Of a stretch of DNA of 64,000 nucleotides, positions 45,679 to 55,684 are shown one piece after another. The notes below the pieces were generated by a model. That model made no database searches and had not been told where the DNA came from. It saw nothing but the letters and a program-made list of their open reading frames with translations. The stretch lies in contig NZ_CP118157.1 in the NCBI RefSeq assembly GCF_032878875.1, forward strand, positions 2,542,001-2,606,000. Reading direction: 5' to 3'. Each line of letters opens with the position of its first letter. Positions within the stretch are counted from its first letter, which is position 1. This DNA comes from Microbacterium sp. AB. GTDB taxonomy: Bacteria > Actinomycetota > Actinomycetes > Actinomycetales > Microbacteriaceae. The translations under genes and the position numbers were made by a program.

Positions 45679-46494
45679 ATGGCGCGTTTCCTCGTGGTCC
45701 CGCAGTGGCAGGGCTCCTCCTCCGCACGGGCGATGGCCCACATCGACGGCGCGGAGGCGATCGCCGGCGATCTCCCCCGCGCGGCGTGCTCCTCGGTCGA
45801 CGTCCCGCTGGAGGCCGGGGACTCCCTCGGCACGGGGGTGCTGCGGGCCAGCGCGCTGCTGCGCGTCCGCGAGGGGATCGCCGCCGCGCTCGCCGCGGAG
45901 GGCGAGCCCGTCATCGTGATCGGGGGCGACGGCGGGGTGTCCGTCCCCGCGATCGGACACGTCGCGGACGGCGATCTCGCGGTCGTCTGGTTCGACGCCC
46001 ACGGCGCCCTCCACGACGTGCGCTCCTCGTCCTCCGGAGCGTTTTCGGGGATGGCCCTGCGCAGCGTCCTGGGCGAGGGCCCCGACGGTCTCTCCCTCTC
46101 CCCCGGCGCGGTCGCCGCGGAGAGCGTGGTCCTCGCGGGGGCTCGCTCGCTCGAGGAGGCGGAGGCGGACTTCATCGAGACGAGCGGGCTGCGCCGCCTC
46201 GCTCCCGCATCGCTCACGCCCGACGCCCTCGTCGAGGCCGTGACCTCGACGGGAGCGTCACGCGTCTACGTGCACGTCGACCTCGACGTCCTCGACCCTG
46301 CGCACGTGTCGGGTGTGACCGAGCCCCACCCGTTCGGGCTCGAGCCGTCGACGCTCGTCGCCGCGATCGCCGCGCTGCGGGCGGAGCTGCCCCTCGCCGG
46401 GGCGTCGGTGGCGGGCTTCGCCCCGGCATCCCCCGCCGCCGCGCTCGACGACCTCGGGACCATCCTGCGCATCATCGGCTCGCTCGCCCGCTGA
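45679..46494 (+). CDS. Arginase-fold protein with altered metal site
   Basis: 271-residue ureohydrolase-fold protein. DAH (106-108) in WFDAHGALHD and the late HVDLDVLDPAHVSG aspartates are kept, but the first ligand motif reads GGDGG (82-86) instead of GGDHS, and the Asp after DAH is replaced by Ala. Two of six manganese ligands are thus missing, so it may bind one metal or act on a different substrate than arginine. Start: ATG at 45679, with CAGGAT 6 nt upstream in leaderless spacing. Confidence 0.78.
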   Translation: MARFLVVPQWQGSSSARAMAHIDGAEAIAGDLPRAACSSVDVPLEAGDSLGTGVLRASALLRVREGIAAALAAEGEPVIVIGGDGGVSVPAIGHVADGDLAVVWFDAHGALHDVRSSSSGAFSGMALRSVLGEGPDGLSLSPGAVAAESVVLAGARSLEEAEADFIETSGLRRLAPASLTPDALVEAVTSTGASRVYVHVDLDVLDPAHVSGVTEPHPFGLEPSTLVAAIAALRAELPLAGASVAGFAPASPAAALDDLGTILRIIGSLAR

Positions 46495-46582
46495 GCGCAG
46501 CCGGCCCGCGCGGCGTCGTCCTGCGACGTGGACGCGAGTCGGCGAGCCTGCGGAACGCGTCCAGGACGCCGCACCCGCCGTC

Positions 46583-46588
46583 TAGTGT
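46583..46588 (+). promoter_or_regulatory. Candidate -10 element (TAGTGT) for the 2-hydroxyacid dehydrogenase gene
   Basis: TAGTGT 31 bp before the ATG at 46620, leaving room for a short leader with the GAGGAGG ribosome site. Same hexamer as at 5950. Confidence 0.4.
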
Positions 46589-46619
46589 GGAAGGACATCC
46601 CACGTCGAGGAGGACGGCC

Positions 46620-47678
46620 ATGACCGCAAGCACCCCGCGGCTGCGCGCCGTCGTCGCGACGGACCTGTCCGAGCGGCTGTGCCAGGAGATCGAGCGGCGA
46701 GAGCCCCGCCTCGAGATCGTGCGCGACCACCGGCTCTACCGGCCCATGCGCTGGCCGGCCGACTGGGGCGGCGACCCGGCACGCGTCCGCTCCGCCGAGG
46801 AGCAGGCGGCCTTCGAGGATCTCGTCGACTCCGCCGAGGTCCTCTTCTCTATCCCCGACGCCGATCCGGCTGCGCTCGCCCGCACCGTGCGCGCCAACCC
46901 CGCCCTGCGCTGGGTGCACGTCATGGCCGCCGGCGGCGGCGCGCAGGTCAAGGCGGCCGGGCTCTCGGACGAGGAGCTCGACCGCGTGACCTTCACGACG
47001 AGCGCCGGCGTGCACGGCTCCACGCTGGCCGAGTTCGCGGTGCTCGGCGTGCTCGCCGGGGCGAAGGACCTCCCGCGGCTGCAGCGGTCCCAGCACGCGC
47101 GCACATGGGATGACCGCTGGACGATGCGCCACCTCGACGAGATGACCGTGCTCGTCGTCGGCCTCGGCGGCATCGGCAAGGCCGCCGCGCAGCGCTTCGC
47201 CGCGTTCGGCGCCACGGTGTGGGGGACGAACCGCTCGGGACGCGCCGTCGAGGGCGTCGATCGCATCGTCCCCGTCGACGAGCTGGTCACGGCAGTGTCG
47301 GACGTCGACGCGATCGTCGTCACCCTCCCCGGCACCGACGGCACCGAGCACCTCATCGGCGAGGAGGTGCTGCGCGCGGCGAAGCCCGGGGTCATCCTCG
47401 CGAACGTCGGCCGCGGCACCGTCGTCGACGAGAGCGCCCTGCTCGGCGCGCTCGACGACGGCCGCGTCTCGTACGCCGCGCTCGACGTGTTCGAGACCGA
47501 GCCGCTCCCGTCGCGGAGCCCGCTGTGGGACCATCCGCGCGTCCTCGTCAGCCCGCACACCGCCGCCCTGTCCACGCAGGAGGACGTCCGCATCGCACGC
47601 CTCTTCGCCGACAACGCGCGCCGGCTCCTCGACGGCGAACCGCTCCGCAACGTCGTCGACACCGTCGAGTTCTACTGA
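46620..47678 (+). CDS. D-2-hydroxyacid dehydrogenase family protein
   Basis: 352-residue NAD(P)-dependent dehydrogenase. NAD fold VLVVGLGGIGKAAAQRFAAFGA (about 170-190), catalytic Arg in ANVGRGTVVDE, Glu in DVFETEPLP and His in VSPHTAA, all in the family order. Substrate could be glyoxylate, hydroxypyruvate, phosphonate-related or another D-2-hydroxyacid; nothing nearby decides. ATG with GAGGAGGACGG upstream. Confidence 0.9.
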   Translation: MTASTPRLRAVVATDLSERLCQEIERREPRLEIVRDHRLYRPMRWPADWGGDPARVRSAEEQAAFEDLVDSAEVLFSIPDADPAALARTVRANPALRWVHVMAAGGGAQVKAAGLSDEELDRVTFTTSAGVHGSTLAEFAVLGVLAGAKDLPRLQRSQHARTWDDRWTMRHLDEMTVLVVGLGGIGKAAAQRFAAFGATVWGTNRSGRAVEGVDRIVPVDELVTAVSDVDAIVVTLPGTDGTEHLIGEEVLRAAKPGVILANVGRGTVVDESALLGALDDGRVSYAALDVFETEPLPSRSPLWDHPRVLVSPHTAALSTQEDVRIARLFADNARRLLDGEPLRNVVDTVEFY

Positions 47679-47845
47679 CCGGGACGCCCCGGCCGCACGA
47701 GCGGAGGAGCACCGTGCCCGTGGGATCCGAACGCGATCCGGCGCCGGCGGTCGCACGCGCGCCGCGCATCCGCCCGCGCTGGCCGACGGCGCGCCGCGGG
47801 CGGATGGGAGACGAACGCCCGACGTCCGTGCGAGAGGATGGGCTC

Positions 47846-48310
47846 ATGCGCCTCCGCATCGCCTTTCCGGCTGACCCCGTCCCCCGCCACTGGCGCGAGA
47901 TCGCCGAGCTGCGCGTCGAGCACGGCCGCGCGCTCGACGCGCGCATCCCGCCATGGCTCCTCGACTCGCCGGCGAGCCGCGTCGGCCGCCTCTGGGGCAC
48001 GGCGGTCGGGTGGCTGTGGGGAGGACTGTGGAGCCGGGGGCGCGTGGAGCGTCGCGAGGGCCTGTGGGTCTTCCGCGGCATGCCGGCGTGGACGTTCCCG
48101 CGCGGCGGCGTCTGCGTGGGGGCGTGCTTCCTGACGGGGGACCGCGATCTTCCGCCGGGGCTCCTGCGGCATGAGGCGGTGCACGGTCGCCAGTGGCGCC
48201 GCTACGGATTCCTCATGCCCGTGCTCTACCTGCTGGCGGGGAGGAACCCCCTCGCCAACCGCTTCGAGATCGAGGCGGGGCTGGAGGACGGCGGATACGT
48301 CAGCGGATGA
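47846..48310 (+). CDS. Small HExxH-motif protein of unknown function
   Basis: 154 residues, not recognised. Begins RLRIAFPADPVPRHWREIAELR; a hydrophobic Trp/Gly segment lies at about 46-64. The motif HEAVH at 109-113 (LLRHEAVHGRQWRRYG) looks like a zinc-protease HExxH helix, with acidic residues Glu141 and Glu143 downstream that could complete a site. That resembles minimal zincins such as the DUF4157 type, but the protein is too divergent to call. ATG with AGAGG upstream. It ends overlapping the convergent SIP-domain gene by 11 bp. Confidence 0.6.
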   Translation: MRLRIAFPADPVPRHWREIAELRVEHGRALDARIPPWLLDSPASRVGRLWGTAVGWLWGGLWSRGRVERREGLWVFRGMPAWTFPRGGVCVGACFLTGDRDLPPGLLRHEAVHGRQWRRYGFLMPVLYLLAGRNPLANRFEIEAGLEDGGYVSG

Positions 48311-48767
48311 GCCCGGCGAACGCGTCCGGCACGTGGATGGCGTCGGCCGGGGTGCCGAGAGCCTCGGTGAGGTGGTCGGCGATGTCGGCCGTGCCGAGGA
48401 AGCCTCCGAGGAGCGTGACGCGGGTCGTGTCGTCGCCCGCGCACATCATCTCGTCCGCCCAGGCGTTGACCGCACGCGCGAGGGCCTGACCGGGCGCGCA
48501 CGTGCGACCCGTCCCCGGATCCCCCGTCCGCTGCGACCGATCGAGCCAGGTGACGATCATCCGGGCCGGTGCGTCCAGGCGACCGATCCAGGACGCGTCG
48601 GGCACCTCGATGAAGATGCGCCCCGTCGAGCAGATCGGAAGCGTCGCGATGAGCGTCTCGAGATCGACGAGCGCATGCTCGTCCGCCGTGACGAGGTGCT
48701 GCACGCGCGCGTGACGCGACGTGCGGCAGGTCTTCGCGCCGTGCTCCGAGGTCTCGATGATGTCCAT
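48300..48767 (-). CDS. SIP-domain protein (siderophore-interacting protein, C-terminal domain only)
   Basis: 155 residues. It matches the C-terminal NADPH-binding half of siderophore-interacting ferric reductases: QHLVTADEHALVDLETLIATLP, GRIFIEVPDASWIG and RMIVTWLDRS. The FAD-binding N-terminal half is absent, so it is a stand-alone SIP domain that may need a partner. A DtxR/IdeR-like iron box overlaps its promoter, which supports a role in iron acquisition. -10 TAGACT ends 9 nt before the ATG. Confidence 0.8.
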   Translation of the reverse strand: MDIIETSEHGAKTCRTSRHARVQHLVTADEHALVDLETLIATLPICSTGRIFIEVPDASWIGRLDAPARMIVTWLDRSQRTGDPGTGRTCAPGQALARAVNAWADEMMCAGDDTTRVTLLGGFLGTADIADHLTEALGTPADAIHVPDAFAGLIR

Positions 48768-48776
48768 GACGCTCTG

Positions 48777-48782
48777 AGTCTA
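48777..48782 (-). promoter_or_regulatory. SIP gene -10 element (TAGACT)
   Basis: TAGACT on the minus strand, 9 nt before the SIP ATG; the iron box sits immediately upstream, over the -35 region. Near-leaderless mRNA expected. Confidence 0.5.
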
Positions 48783-48790
48783 CACCTCGA

Positions 48791-48809
48791 GAAGGATTGC
48801 CTTACCTCA
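48791..48809. promoter_or_regulatory. DtxR/IdeR-like iron box
   Basis: The 19-bp GAAGGATTGCCTTACCTCA matches the consensus TTAGGTTAGCCTAACCTAA at 13 of 19 positions, including the core GG..T.GCCT.ACCT. It overlaps the -35 region of the SIP gene, where iron-loaded repressor would block transcription. A possible second target is the divergent hydrolase/Opp operon. Confidence 0.6.
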
Positions 48810-48879
48810 TCGCGCGGGACTCCCAGGAAGCCCCGCACGCAGGGGCCACGGGGAGATCGCGAAACCAGAACGACAAGCA

Positions 48880-48960
48880 GAAACTTTGATTTTGAGGCAT
48901 TACGCTCAAATATTACACGCTCACTCGTGGCACATTGATCTCCGATTTCTCTCCGAACCG
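48880..48960. other. AT-rich intergenic patch before the hydrolase/Opp operon
   Basis: About 80 bp clearly richer in A and T than anything else in the window, containing the small inverted repeat TTTGAG (48891-48896) / CTCAAA (48905-48910). Likely holds promoter and operator sequences of the rightward operon, though no clean -35/-10 pair stands out. Confidence 0.45.
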
Positions 48961-49011
48961 ATTCCGTCGTCACAATGGTCGCGTCCCGCAACCCTCTCTC
49001 CGAGGAGACCC

Positions 49012-49968
49012 ATGAGCCCCGCAGCCTCGATCGTCCCGGGCGACCCGTTCGACGAGTTCTCCTTCCTGCACGAGCAGGCCGCGGCGCAGCGGCGACCCGC
49101 GCCGTCCGCCCGGAGGGTCGCGATCGATCTCGCCGACGGACGCGCGCTCAGCGCCCTCGCCTACGGAGAGGCACGGCCGCGGGTCGTGCTGCTGCACGGC
49201 GCGGGGCTCAACGCGCACACGTGGGACAGCACCGTCATCGCCCTCGGGATCCCCGCGCTCGCCGTCGACCTCGCCGGGCACGGCGACTCCTCCTGGCGCG
49301 AGGACGCCGTCTACGCCCCCCGCGGGCTCGCCGAAGACGTCGCCGCCGGCATCGAGGCGTGGGCCGACGCCCCCGTCGTGCTCGTCGGGCAGTCCCTCGG
49401 CGGCCTGACGGCGGCCGCGCTCGCCGCCGCCCGGCCCGATCTCGTCTCACGGGTCGTCGTCGTGGACATCACCCCCGCCGTCACGGCTCTCGGCGGCCCC
49501 GAGGAGCTGCGGCGCTTCTACGAGGAGACCGTGTTCGACACGCGGGAGCAGATCGTCGAGCGCGCCGTGGCCTTCGGCCTCGGCGGCTCGTTGGACCAGG
49601 CGCGGCGCGGCGTCCTCCTCAACACGCGCGTGCGCGAGGACGGGCGGGCGGAGTGGAAGCACCACTACGCACGGCTGCTCTCCCCCGCGGGCGCCGACGA
49701 GGCGCCGAAGGCGCTCGCGTTCTCCCCGGCGGACGGATGGGCGGATCTGGCGGGCACCGAGGCGCCTCTGACGCTCGTCCGCGGCACCTCGGGCTATCTC
49801 AGCGACGCCGATGCCGCCGAGTTCGCGGACCGGCTCCCCTCCGCGAACGTCGTCGCGATCGACGCGCCCCACAACGTCCAGGAGGTCGCCTTCGACGACC
49901 TCGCCGCTCTCATCGCGCCGCTCGCCGCACCGGCGGGCGCAGCCCCGGAAGGAACGCCCTCCGCATGA
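49012..49968 (+). CDS. Alpha/beta hydrolase
   Basis: 318-residue hydrolase. Oxyanion region LLHGAG (60-65), nucleophile Ser128 in VGQSLGG, Asp in a late loop, and the catalytic His in DAPHNVQEV near the C-terminus. No signal peptide, so cytoplasmic. First gene of an operon with an Opp-type importer (4-nt overlap with the binding protein), so it probably hydrolyses the imported compound. Given the iron-box gene next door, a siderophore ester or amide is one possibility. ATG with CGAGGAG upstream. Confidence 0.88.
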   Translation: MSPAASIVPGDPFDEFSFLHEQAAAQRRPAPSARRVAIDLADGRALSALAYGEARPRVVLLHGAGLNAHTWDSTVIALGIPALAVDLAGHGDSSWREDAVYAPRGLAEDVAAGIEAWADAPVVLVGQSLGGLTAAALAAARPDLVSRVVVVDITPAVTALGGPEELRRFYEETVFDTREQIVERAVAFGLGGSLDQARRGVLLNTRVREDGRAEWKHHYARLLSPAGADEAPKALAFSPADGWADLAGTEAPLTLVRGTSGYLSDADAAEFADRLPSANVVAIDAPHNVQEVAFDDLAALIAPLAAPAGAAPEGTPSA

Positions 49969-51485
49969 CCCGCACATCCCGCACCGTCCGCGCAGCCGCG
50001 GGCGCGGCTCTCGTCGTCCCCGCGCTCGTCCTCGCCGGCTGCACCGGCGGCACGGCCGGAGAGACGACCGCGCCCGCCGCCGAGCCCGATCCCGACGCGA
50101 CCCTGCGCCTGGGCCTCGTCCTCGAGCCGACCAACCTCGACATCCGTCACACCTCGGGCGCCGCGCTCGAGCAGATCCTCGTCGGCAACGTCTACGAGGG
50201 GCTCGTCACCCGCACGCAGGAGAACGAGATCGTCCCGTCGCTCGCGACGGAGTGGGACGTCTCGGACGACGGCCTCACCTACACGTTCACGCTCGCCGAG
50301 GGCGTCGCCTTCCACAGCGGAGCGGACCTCACGGCCGCAGACGCGGTGGCGTCGATCGACGAGGTCGTCGCGGACGAGTCGATCGTCGGTCACGACGACC
50401 TCACGGGCGTGGCGTCGGTGGACGCCCCCGACGACACGACGGTCGTCATCACGCTCTCGCAGCCGAACCAGAACCTGCTGTTCGCGCTCACCGGCCCCGC
50501 CGGCCTCGTCTTCGACGAGGGAGACACGACCGATCTGCAGACCGCCGCCAACGGCACCGGCCCCTTCTCGCTGGAGGAGTGGAACCAGGGCGACAGCATC
50601 GTGCTCGCGCGCAACGACGCCTACTGGGGCGACCCCGCGGGCGTCGCCGAGGTCGTCGCGAGCTACATCCCCGACTACACGGCGGGCGTGAACGCGGCCC
50701 TCGACGGATCGCTCGACGTGCTGACCGGCGTCGACCCGCAGCTCGCGCCACAGCTCGACGGGACGAACGGATTCACCCTCACGAGGGGGAAGACGACCGA
50801 CAAGTTCATCCTCGGCTTCAACAACGCGGTCGCGCCGCTCGACGACGTCCGCGTGCGAGAGGCCCTCCGTCTCGCGATCGACCACGACGCGCTCATCGAG
50901 GCCATCGGCGCCGGCACCACGCAGTACGGCCCCATCCCGGAGCTCGATCCCGGATACGAGGACCTCTCCGGCGTCGCGCCGTTCGATCCCGCTCGGGCGC
51001 AGGAGCTGCTCGCCGAGGCCGGCCAGGAGGATCTCCAGCTGGAGCTCACCATCCCGTCGTTCTACGGCACGACGGCGTCGACGTTCCTCGTGTCGGCGTT
51101 CCACGACATCGGCGTCGAGCTGACGGTGAACCCCGTCGAGTTCTCGACGTGGCTGCAGGACGTCTACGCCAACGGCGACTACCAGCTGAGCTTCGTGAAC
51201 CACGTGGAGCCGCGCGACTTCGGCGCCTGGGCGAACCCGGACTACTACTTCCACTACGACAACGCCGAGGTGCAGGACCTCTACGCGCAGGCGTCGGAGA
51301 CGATCGACGCCGACGAGTCGGCCGAGCTCCTCGCCGAGGCGGCTCGCATCGTCTCGGAGGACCACGCGGCGGACTGGCTCTACACGGGCGAGACCATCGT
51401 CGCGGTCGGGCCGGGCGTGTCGGGCTTCCCCGTGGACTCCGTCAGCTCGCGCATCGATCTGTCGTCCGTGACGATCGCCGGCTGA
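49965..51485 (+). CDS. Opp/Dpp-type ABC importer substrate-binding lipoprotein
   Basis: 506-residue family 5 extracellular solute-binding protein. Signal peptide with lipobox LAGC (Cys26), mature start at TGGTAGETT, then the SBP_bac_5 hallmarks: LEPTNLDIRHTSGAAL, LVTRTQENEIVPSLATEWDVSDDGLTYTF-like region, TGPFSLEEW and FNNAVAPLDDVRVREALRLA. The family binds peptides, nickel complexes, opines or metallophores. ATG overlaps the hydrolase stop. Confidence 0.92.
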   Translation: MTRTSRTVRAAAGAALVVPALVLAGCTGGTAGETTAPAAEPDPDATLRLGLVLEPTNLDIRHTSGAALEQILVGNVYEGLVTRTQENEIVPSLATEWDVSDDGLTYTFTLAEGVAFHSGADLTAADAVASIDEVVADESIVGHDDLTGVASVDAPDDTTVVITLSQPNQNLLFALTGPAGLVFDEGDTTDLQTAANGTGPFSLEEWNQGDSIVLARNDAYWGDPAGVAEVVASYIPDYTAGVNAALDGSLDVLTGVDPQLAPQLDGTNGFTLTRGKTTDKFILGFNNAVAPLDDVRVREALRLAIDHDALIEAIGAGTTQYGPIPELDPGYEDLSGVAPFDPARAQELLAEAGQEDLQLELTIPSFYGTTASTFLVSAFHDIGVELTVNPVEFSTWLQDVYANGDYQLSFVNHVEPRDFGAWANPDYYFHYDNAEVQDLYAQASETIDADESAELLAEAARIVSEDHAADWLYTGETIVAVGPGVSGFPVDSVSSRIDLSSVTIAG

Positions 51486-51504
51486 GCGCACCGCCTCCCC
51501 GCAC

Positions 51505-52455
51505 GTGATCCGGTACACGCTCACAAGACTCGCGCTTCTCGTCCTGGGGCTCGTCTTCGCGAGCGTGCTCATCTTCACGACCCTCAGGGTGCTCCCCGGC
51601 GACGTGGCACAGCTCGTCGCGGGGACGGAGGGCACCCCCGAGCAGGTCGCCGCCATCCGCCAGGGCCTCGGCCTCGACCGGCCCGCCCTCGTCCAGTACG
51701 CCGAGTGGATCGGGGGGATCGCGAGGGGCGACCTCGGCCGGTCGCTCCTCACCGGCACGCCGGTCGCGCAGGAGCTGGCCTCCAAGGCGCAGGTCACGGT
51801 CCCGCTCGGCGTCCTGTCCCTCCTCGTCGCGCTCGCGATCGCCGTGCCGCTGGGCGTGGTCTCCGCCGTGCGCCGGGGGAAGGCGGACGGCACCGCGATC
51901 GGCATCGCGGCCCAGCTGCTCGCCGCGGTGCCCGTCGTGTGGGCGGGCATGATGCTCGTCGTGGTCTTCGCCGTCACGCTGGGCTGGCTGCCGGCGCAGG
52001 GGTTCCCCCGCGGCGGATGGTCGGGTCCCGGCGAGGCCATCCGCTCGCTCCTCCTCCCCGCCCTCACGATCGGCGTCGTGGAGGGGGCGCTCCTGCTGCG
52101 CTTCGTGCGGAGCGCGACGCTCCAGGCGCTCGGCGAGGACCACGTGCGGACGGCCGCGGCGAAGGGCCTCACGCGCACGCAGGCGCTCATCCGGCACGGG
52201 CTCCCGTCCGTCGGGCTGTCGATCGTCACGGTGCTCGGCCTGCAGATCGCCGGCATCGTCGTGGGGGCGGTCGTCATCGAGCAGGTGTTCAACCTGCCGG
52301 GGATCGGGCGGATGCTCGTGACGGACGTCGGGGCACGCGATCTCGTGAAGGTGCAGGGAGAGCTGCTCGTCCTCACCGGCATCGTCCTCGTCATCGGCTT
52401 CGTCGTCGATCTCGTGCACCGCATCATCGATCCGCGACAGAGGGAGGCGGCATGA
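51505..52455 (+). CDS. Opp/Dpp-type ABC permease, B subunit
   Basis: 316-residue membrane protein with about six helices. N-terminal helix plus the OppB extension (LPGDVAQLVAGTEGTPEQVA), EAA loop EDHVRTAAAKGLTRTQALIRHGLP, and the late EQVFNLPGIGRML motif, all typical of DppB/OppB. GTG start. Pairs with the next permease; 4-nt overlap with it. Confidence 0.93.
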   Translation: MIRYTLTRLALLVLGLVFASVLIFTTLRVLPGDVAQLVAGTEGTPEQVAAIRQGLGLDRPALVQYAEWIGGIARGDLGRSLLTGTPVAQELASKAQVTVPLGVLSLLVALAIAVPLGVVSAVRRGKADGTAIGIAAQLLAAVPVVWAGMMLVVVFAVTLGWLPAQGFPRGGWSGPGEAIRSLLLPALTIGVVEGALLLRFVRSATLQALGEDHVRTAAAKGLTRTQALIRHGLPSVGLSIVTVLGLQIAGIVVGAVVIEQVFNLPGIGRMLVTDVGARDLVKVQGELLVLTGIVLVIGFVVDLVHRIIDPRQREAA

Positions 52456-53326
52456 GACCCGAGGCATGGCCGGCGAGGCTCTGGCGGAGCAGCACGGGAC
52501 GCTTCGGCGCGATCGTCGTCGCGGCGATCGGGCTCGTCGCGCTCGTCTCGCTGTTCTGGACGCCCTTCGACCCCAAGACGGTCGACCTCTCCGTCCGCTG
52601 GACGGGACCCGGATGGCCCCATCTGCTCGGCGGGGACTCGAACGGGAGGGACATCCTGAGCCTCCTCATGATCGGCGCGCGCACGACCGTGCTCGTCGCG
52701 GCGGGCGCGGGCGCCGTCGCCACGGCCGTCGGCGTGCTGCTCGCCGCTCTCGGCGCCCTCACCGCCCGGCCGGTCCGCGAGGCCGTCGCCGTGCTCGTGG
52801 ACATCCTCATCGCCTTCCCCGTCCTGCTCATCGCGATGATGCTCTCCGCCGTGTGGGGCGGATCGCTGTGGATCGTCGTGTGGTCGGTCGGCGTGGGGTA
52901 CGGCGTGAACGTCGCCCGCGTCGCCCGGGCGGAGCTGCGCCGCGTGCAGCGCAGCGACTTCGTGCTCGCCGCGCGCGCCTCGGGCCTCACGACGGTGCAG
53001 ACGCTCACCCGGCACCTCCTGCCCAACGTCCTGCCCGTCTTCATCGTGCAGCTGTCGTGGTCGATGGCCGCCGCCGTGCTCGCGGAGGCCGGGCTGTCGT
53101 ACCTCGGCTTCGGCGCGCCCGTCACGGAGCCCAGCTGGGGTCTCCTGCTGGGCGAGACGCAGCGCTACATCACGCTCCATCCGCTGTCCGTGCTGTGGCC
53201 CGGGCTCGCGATCACGATCACGGTCCTCGCCCTGAACCTGCTCGGCGACGCGCTGCGGGAGGCGACCGACCCCACCCTCAGCCGCGACGGCGCGAAGCCC
53301 CACCACCGCCAGCCGGTCGTGATCGC

Positions 53327-53330
<4 letters not shown>
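52452..53330 (+). CDS. Opp/Dpp-type ABC permease, C subunit
   Basis: 292-residue partner permease. Short cytoplasmic N-terminus, first helix IVVAAIGLVALVSLFW, the OppC signature HLLGGDSNGRDILS, EAA loop SDFVLAARASGLTTVQTLTRHLLPN and the LSYLGFGAPVTEPSWG motif. About six helices. ATG overlaps the B subunit stop (ATGA), and its own stop overlaps the next ATPase start. Confidence 0.93.
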
Positions 53331-54203
<873 letters not shown>

Positions 54204-54211
<8 letters not shown>

Positions 54212-55004
54212 CGTGCTGATCCGCGCACGCGGACTCGAGCGTCGGCACGCCGCGCCGCGCGCCACGCCGTTCGAGCCGAGACGAGAGACCGTCGCGCTCC
54301 ATCCGACCGACCTCGACATCCGTCGCGGCGACGCCGTCGGCGTCATCGGCGAGTCCGGCTCCGGCAAGTCCACGCTCGTCCGCCTGCTGCTGGGCCTGGA
54401 CGCCCCCACCGCGGGCACGGTCGAGTACGACGGCCGCGCCGTCGACGCCCGCGCGCGGGCGCGCTCGCTCCACTGGCTGCGACGGGCGACGGGCGTCGTG
54501 TTCCAGGATCCGTACGCGTCGCTCGATCCGCGCATGAGCGTCGGCCGCATCGTCGCCGAGCCGCTCTGGGCGCTCGGCGTCGACGGCGACCACCGCGCCC
54601 GCGTGCGCGAGGTGCTCGAGGAGGTCGGCCTGGAGGCCGGGACGGCCGACCGCTATCCGCACGAGTTCTCCGGAGGGCAGCGTCAGCGCATCGCGATCGC
54701 ACGCGCCGTCGCGCACCGTCCGGAGACGCTCTTCGGCGACGAGCCGCTCTCGGCGCTCGACGTCACGGTGCGCGCCCAGATCCTGGCGCTGCTGGCCGAT
54801 CTCCGTGCCCGCGAGCGGATGACCCTCGTGCTCGTCTCGCACGACATCGGCGTGGTGCAGAGCCTCTGCGACACGGTCGTCGTCATGAAGGACGGCCGCG
54901 TCGTCGAGCACGGCCCGACGCCCGAGGTGCTGCTGGCCCCCCGCGAGGAGTACACCAGGCGCCTGCTGGCCGCGATCCCGACGATCGATCCGCCGGCGGC
55001 CTGA
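54204..55004 (+). CDS. Opp/Dpp-type ABC ATPase, F subunit
   Basis: 266-residue ATPase. Walker [26 protein letters not shown] (typical OppF), signature FSGGQRQR, and the Walker B region [12 protein letters not shown] where the usual aspartate-preceding residue is Gly. The domain end [12 protein letters not shown] fits OppF. The ATG overlaps the D subunit end by 8 nt and its AAGGAGG site borders repeat copy B. Last gene of the operon. Confidence 0.92.
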
Positions 55005-55045
55005 GCCGCCGCACGATCGCGCCGGCGGTCCGGTCGAGGTGCGGG

Positions 55046-55675
55046 TCAGGCGTCGCCGCCGCCGAACATCCGCGCCAGGACGCCGGGCCTCTTCCGGGGC
55101 GCGAGCGACTTCTGCAGGTAGATCGTCCCCAGCCAGCGGCCGAACTTGAAGCCGACCCTGCCCATCCGCCCGACCTCCTCGAAGCCGAAGCGCTCGTGCA
55201 GGGCGAGCGACCCCTCCGCGCCCTTGTCGCTCACGACCGCGACGATCTCGCGCAGCCCCTTCTCCTCGCACGCCTCGATGAGCGCGGCGAGCAGCGCCCT
55301 GCCGAGGCCCTTGCCCGTGGCGGCGTGCCCGAGGTAGATGGAGTTCTCGACCGTGTACCGGTACGACGACTTCCCCGACCACGGCGCGACGAGCGCGTAT
55401 CCGAGCACCTGACCCGTCGGAGCGACCGCGACGAGGAACGGGAGGCCGAGCTTCTGCAGGTGGAGGAACTTCTCCCGCCACTGCCTGTGCGTCCACCTCT
55501 TCTCGTCGAAGGTCACGACGGAGTTGGTGACGTAGTAGTTGTAGATCTCGCGGATGTCCTCGATGTCCTCCGGCTCCGCCGACCGGATCGTGTACGAGAA
55601 GGGACGCTCGGGCTCGGGCTTCGGACGCAGGTGCCTGGGGAGCCTGCGCCTCCTCTGATACTCCTCCTCCAGCAT
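55046..55675 (-). CDS. GNAT N-acetyltransferase (phosphinothricin acetyltransferase-like)
   Basis: 209-residue acetyltransferase. Basic N-terminus (RRRRLPRHLRPKPEPERP), then the GNAT fold from about residue 27: AEPEDIEDIREIYNYYVTNSVVTFDE (PAT-type), the acetyl-CoA loop GKGLGRALL and ALHERFGFEEVGRMGRVGFKFGRW. These resemble the Pat/Bar group acting on amino acid analogues, but the substrate is unproven. ATG at 55675. Convergent with the Opp operon, 41 bp apart. Confidence 0.88.
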   Translation of the reverse strand: MLEEEYQRRRRLPRHLRPKPEPERPFSYTIRSAEPEDIEDIREIYNYYVTNSVVTFDEKRWTHRQWREKFLHLQKLGLPFLVAVAPTGQVLGYALVAPWSGKSSYRYTVENSIYLGHAATGKGLGRALLAALIEACEEKGLREIVAVVSDKGAEGSLALHERFGFEEVGRMGRVGFKFGRWLGTIYLQKSLAPRKRPGVLARMFGGGDA

Positions 55676-55684
55676 GGGTCAACC

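Noticed and set aside
55007..55029. Hairpin after the Opp operon (CCGCCG/CGGCGG)
   Set aside because: Six-bp GC stem with an 11-nt loop is expected by chance at this base composition; not called as a terminator.
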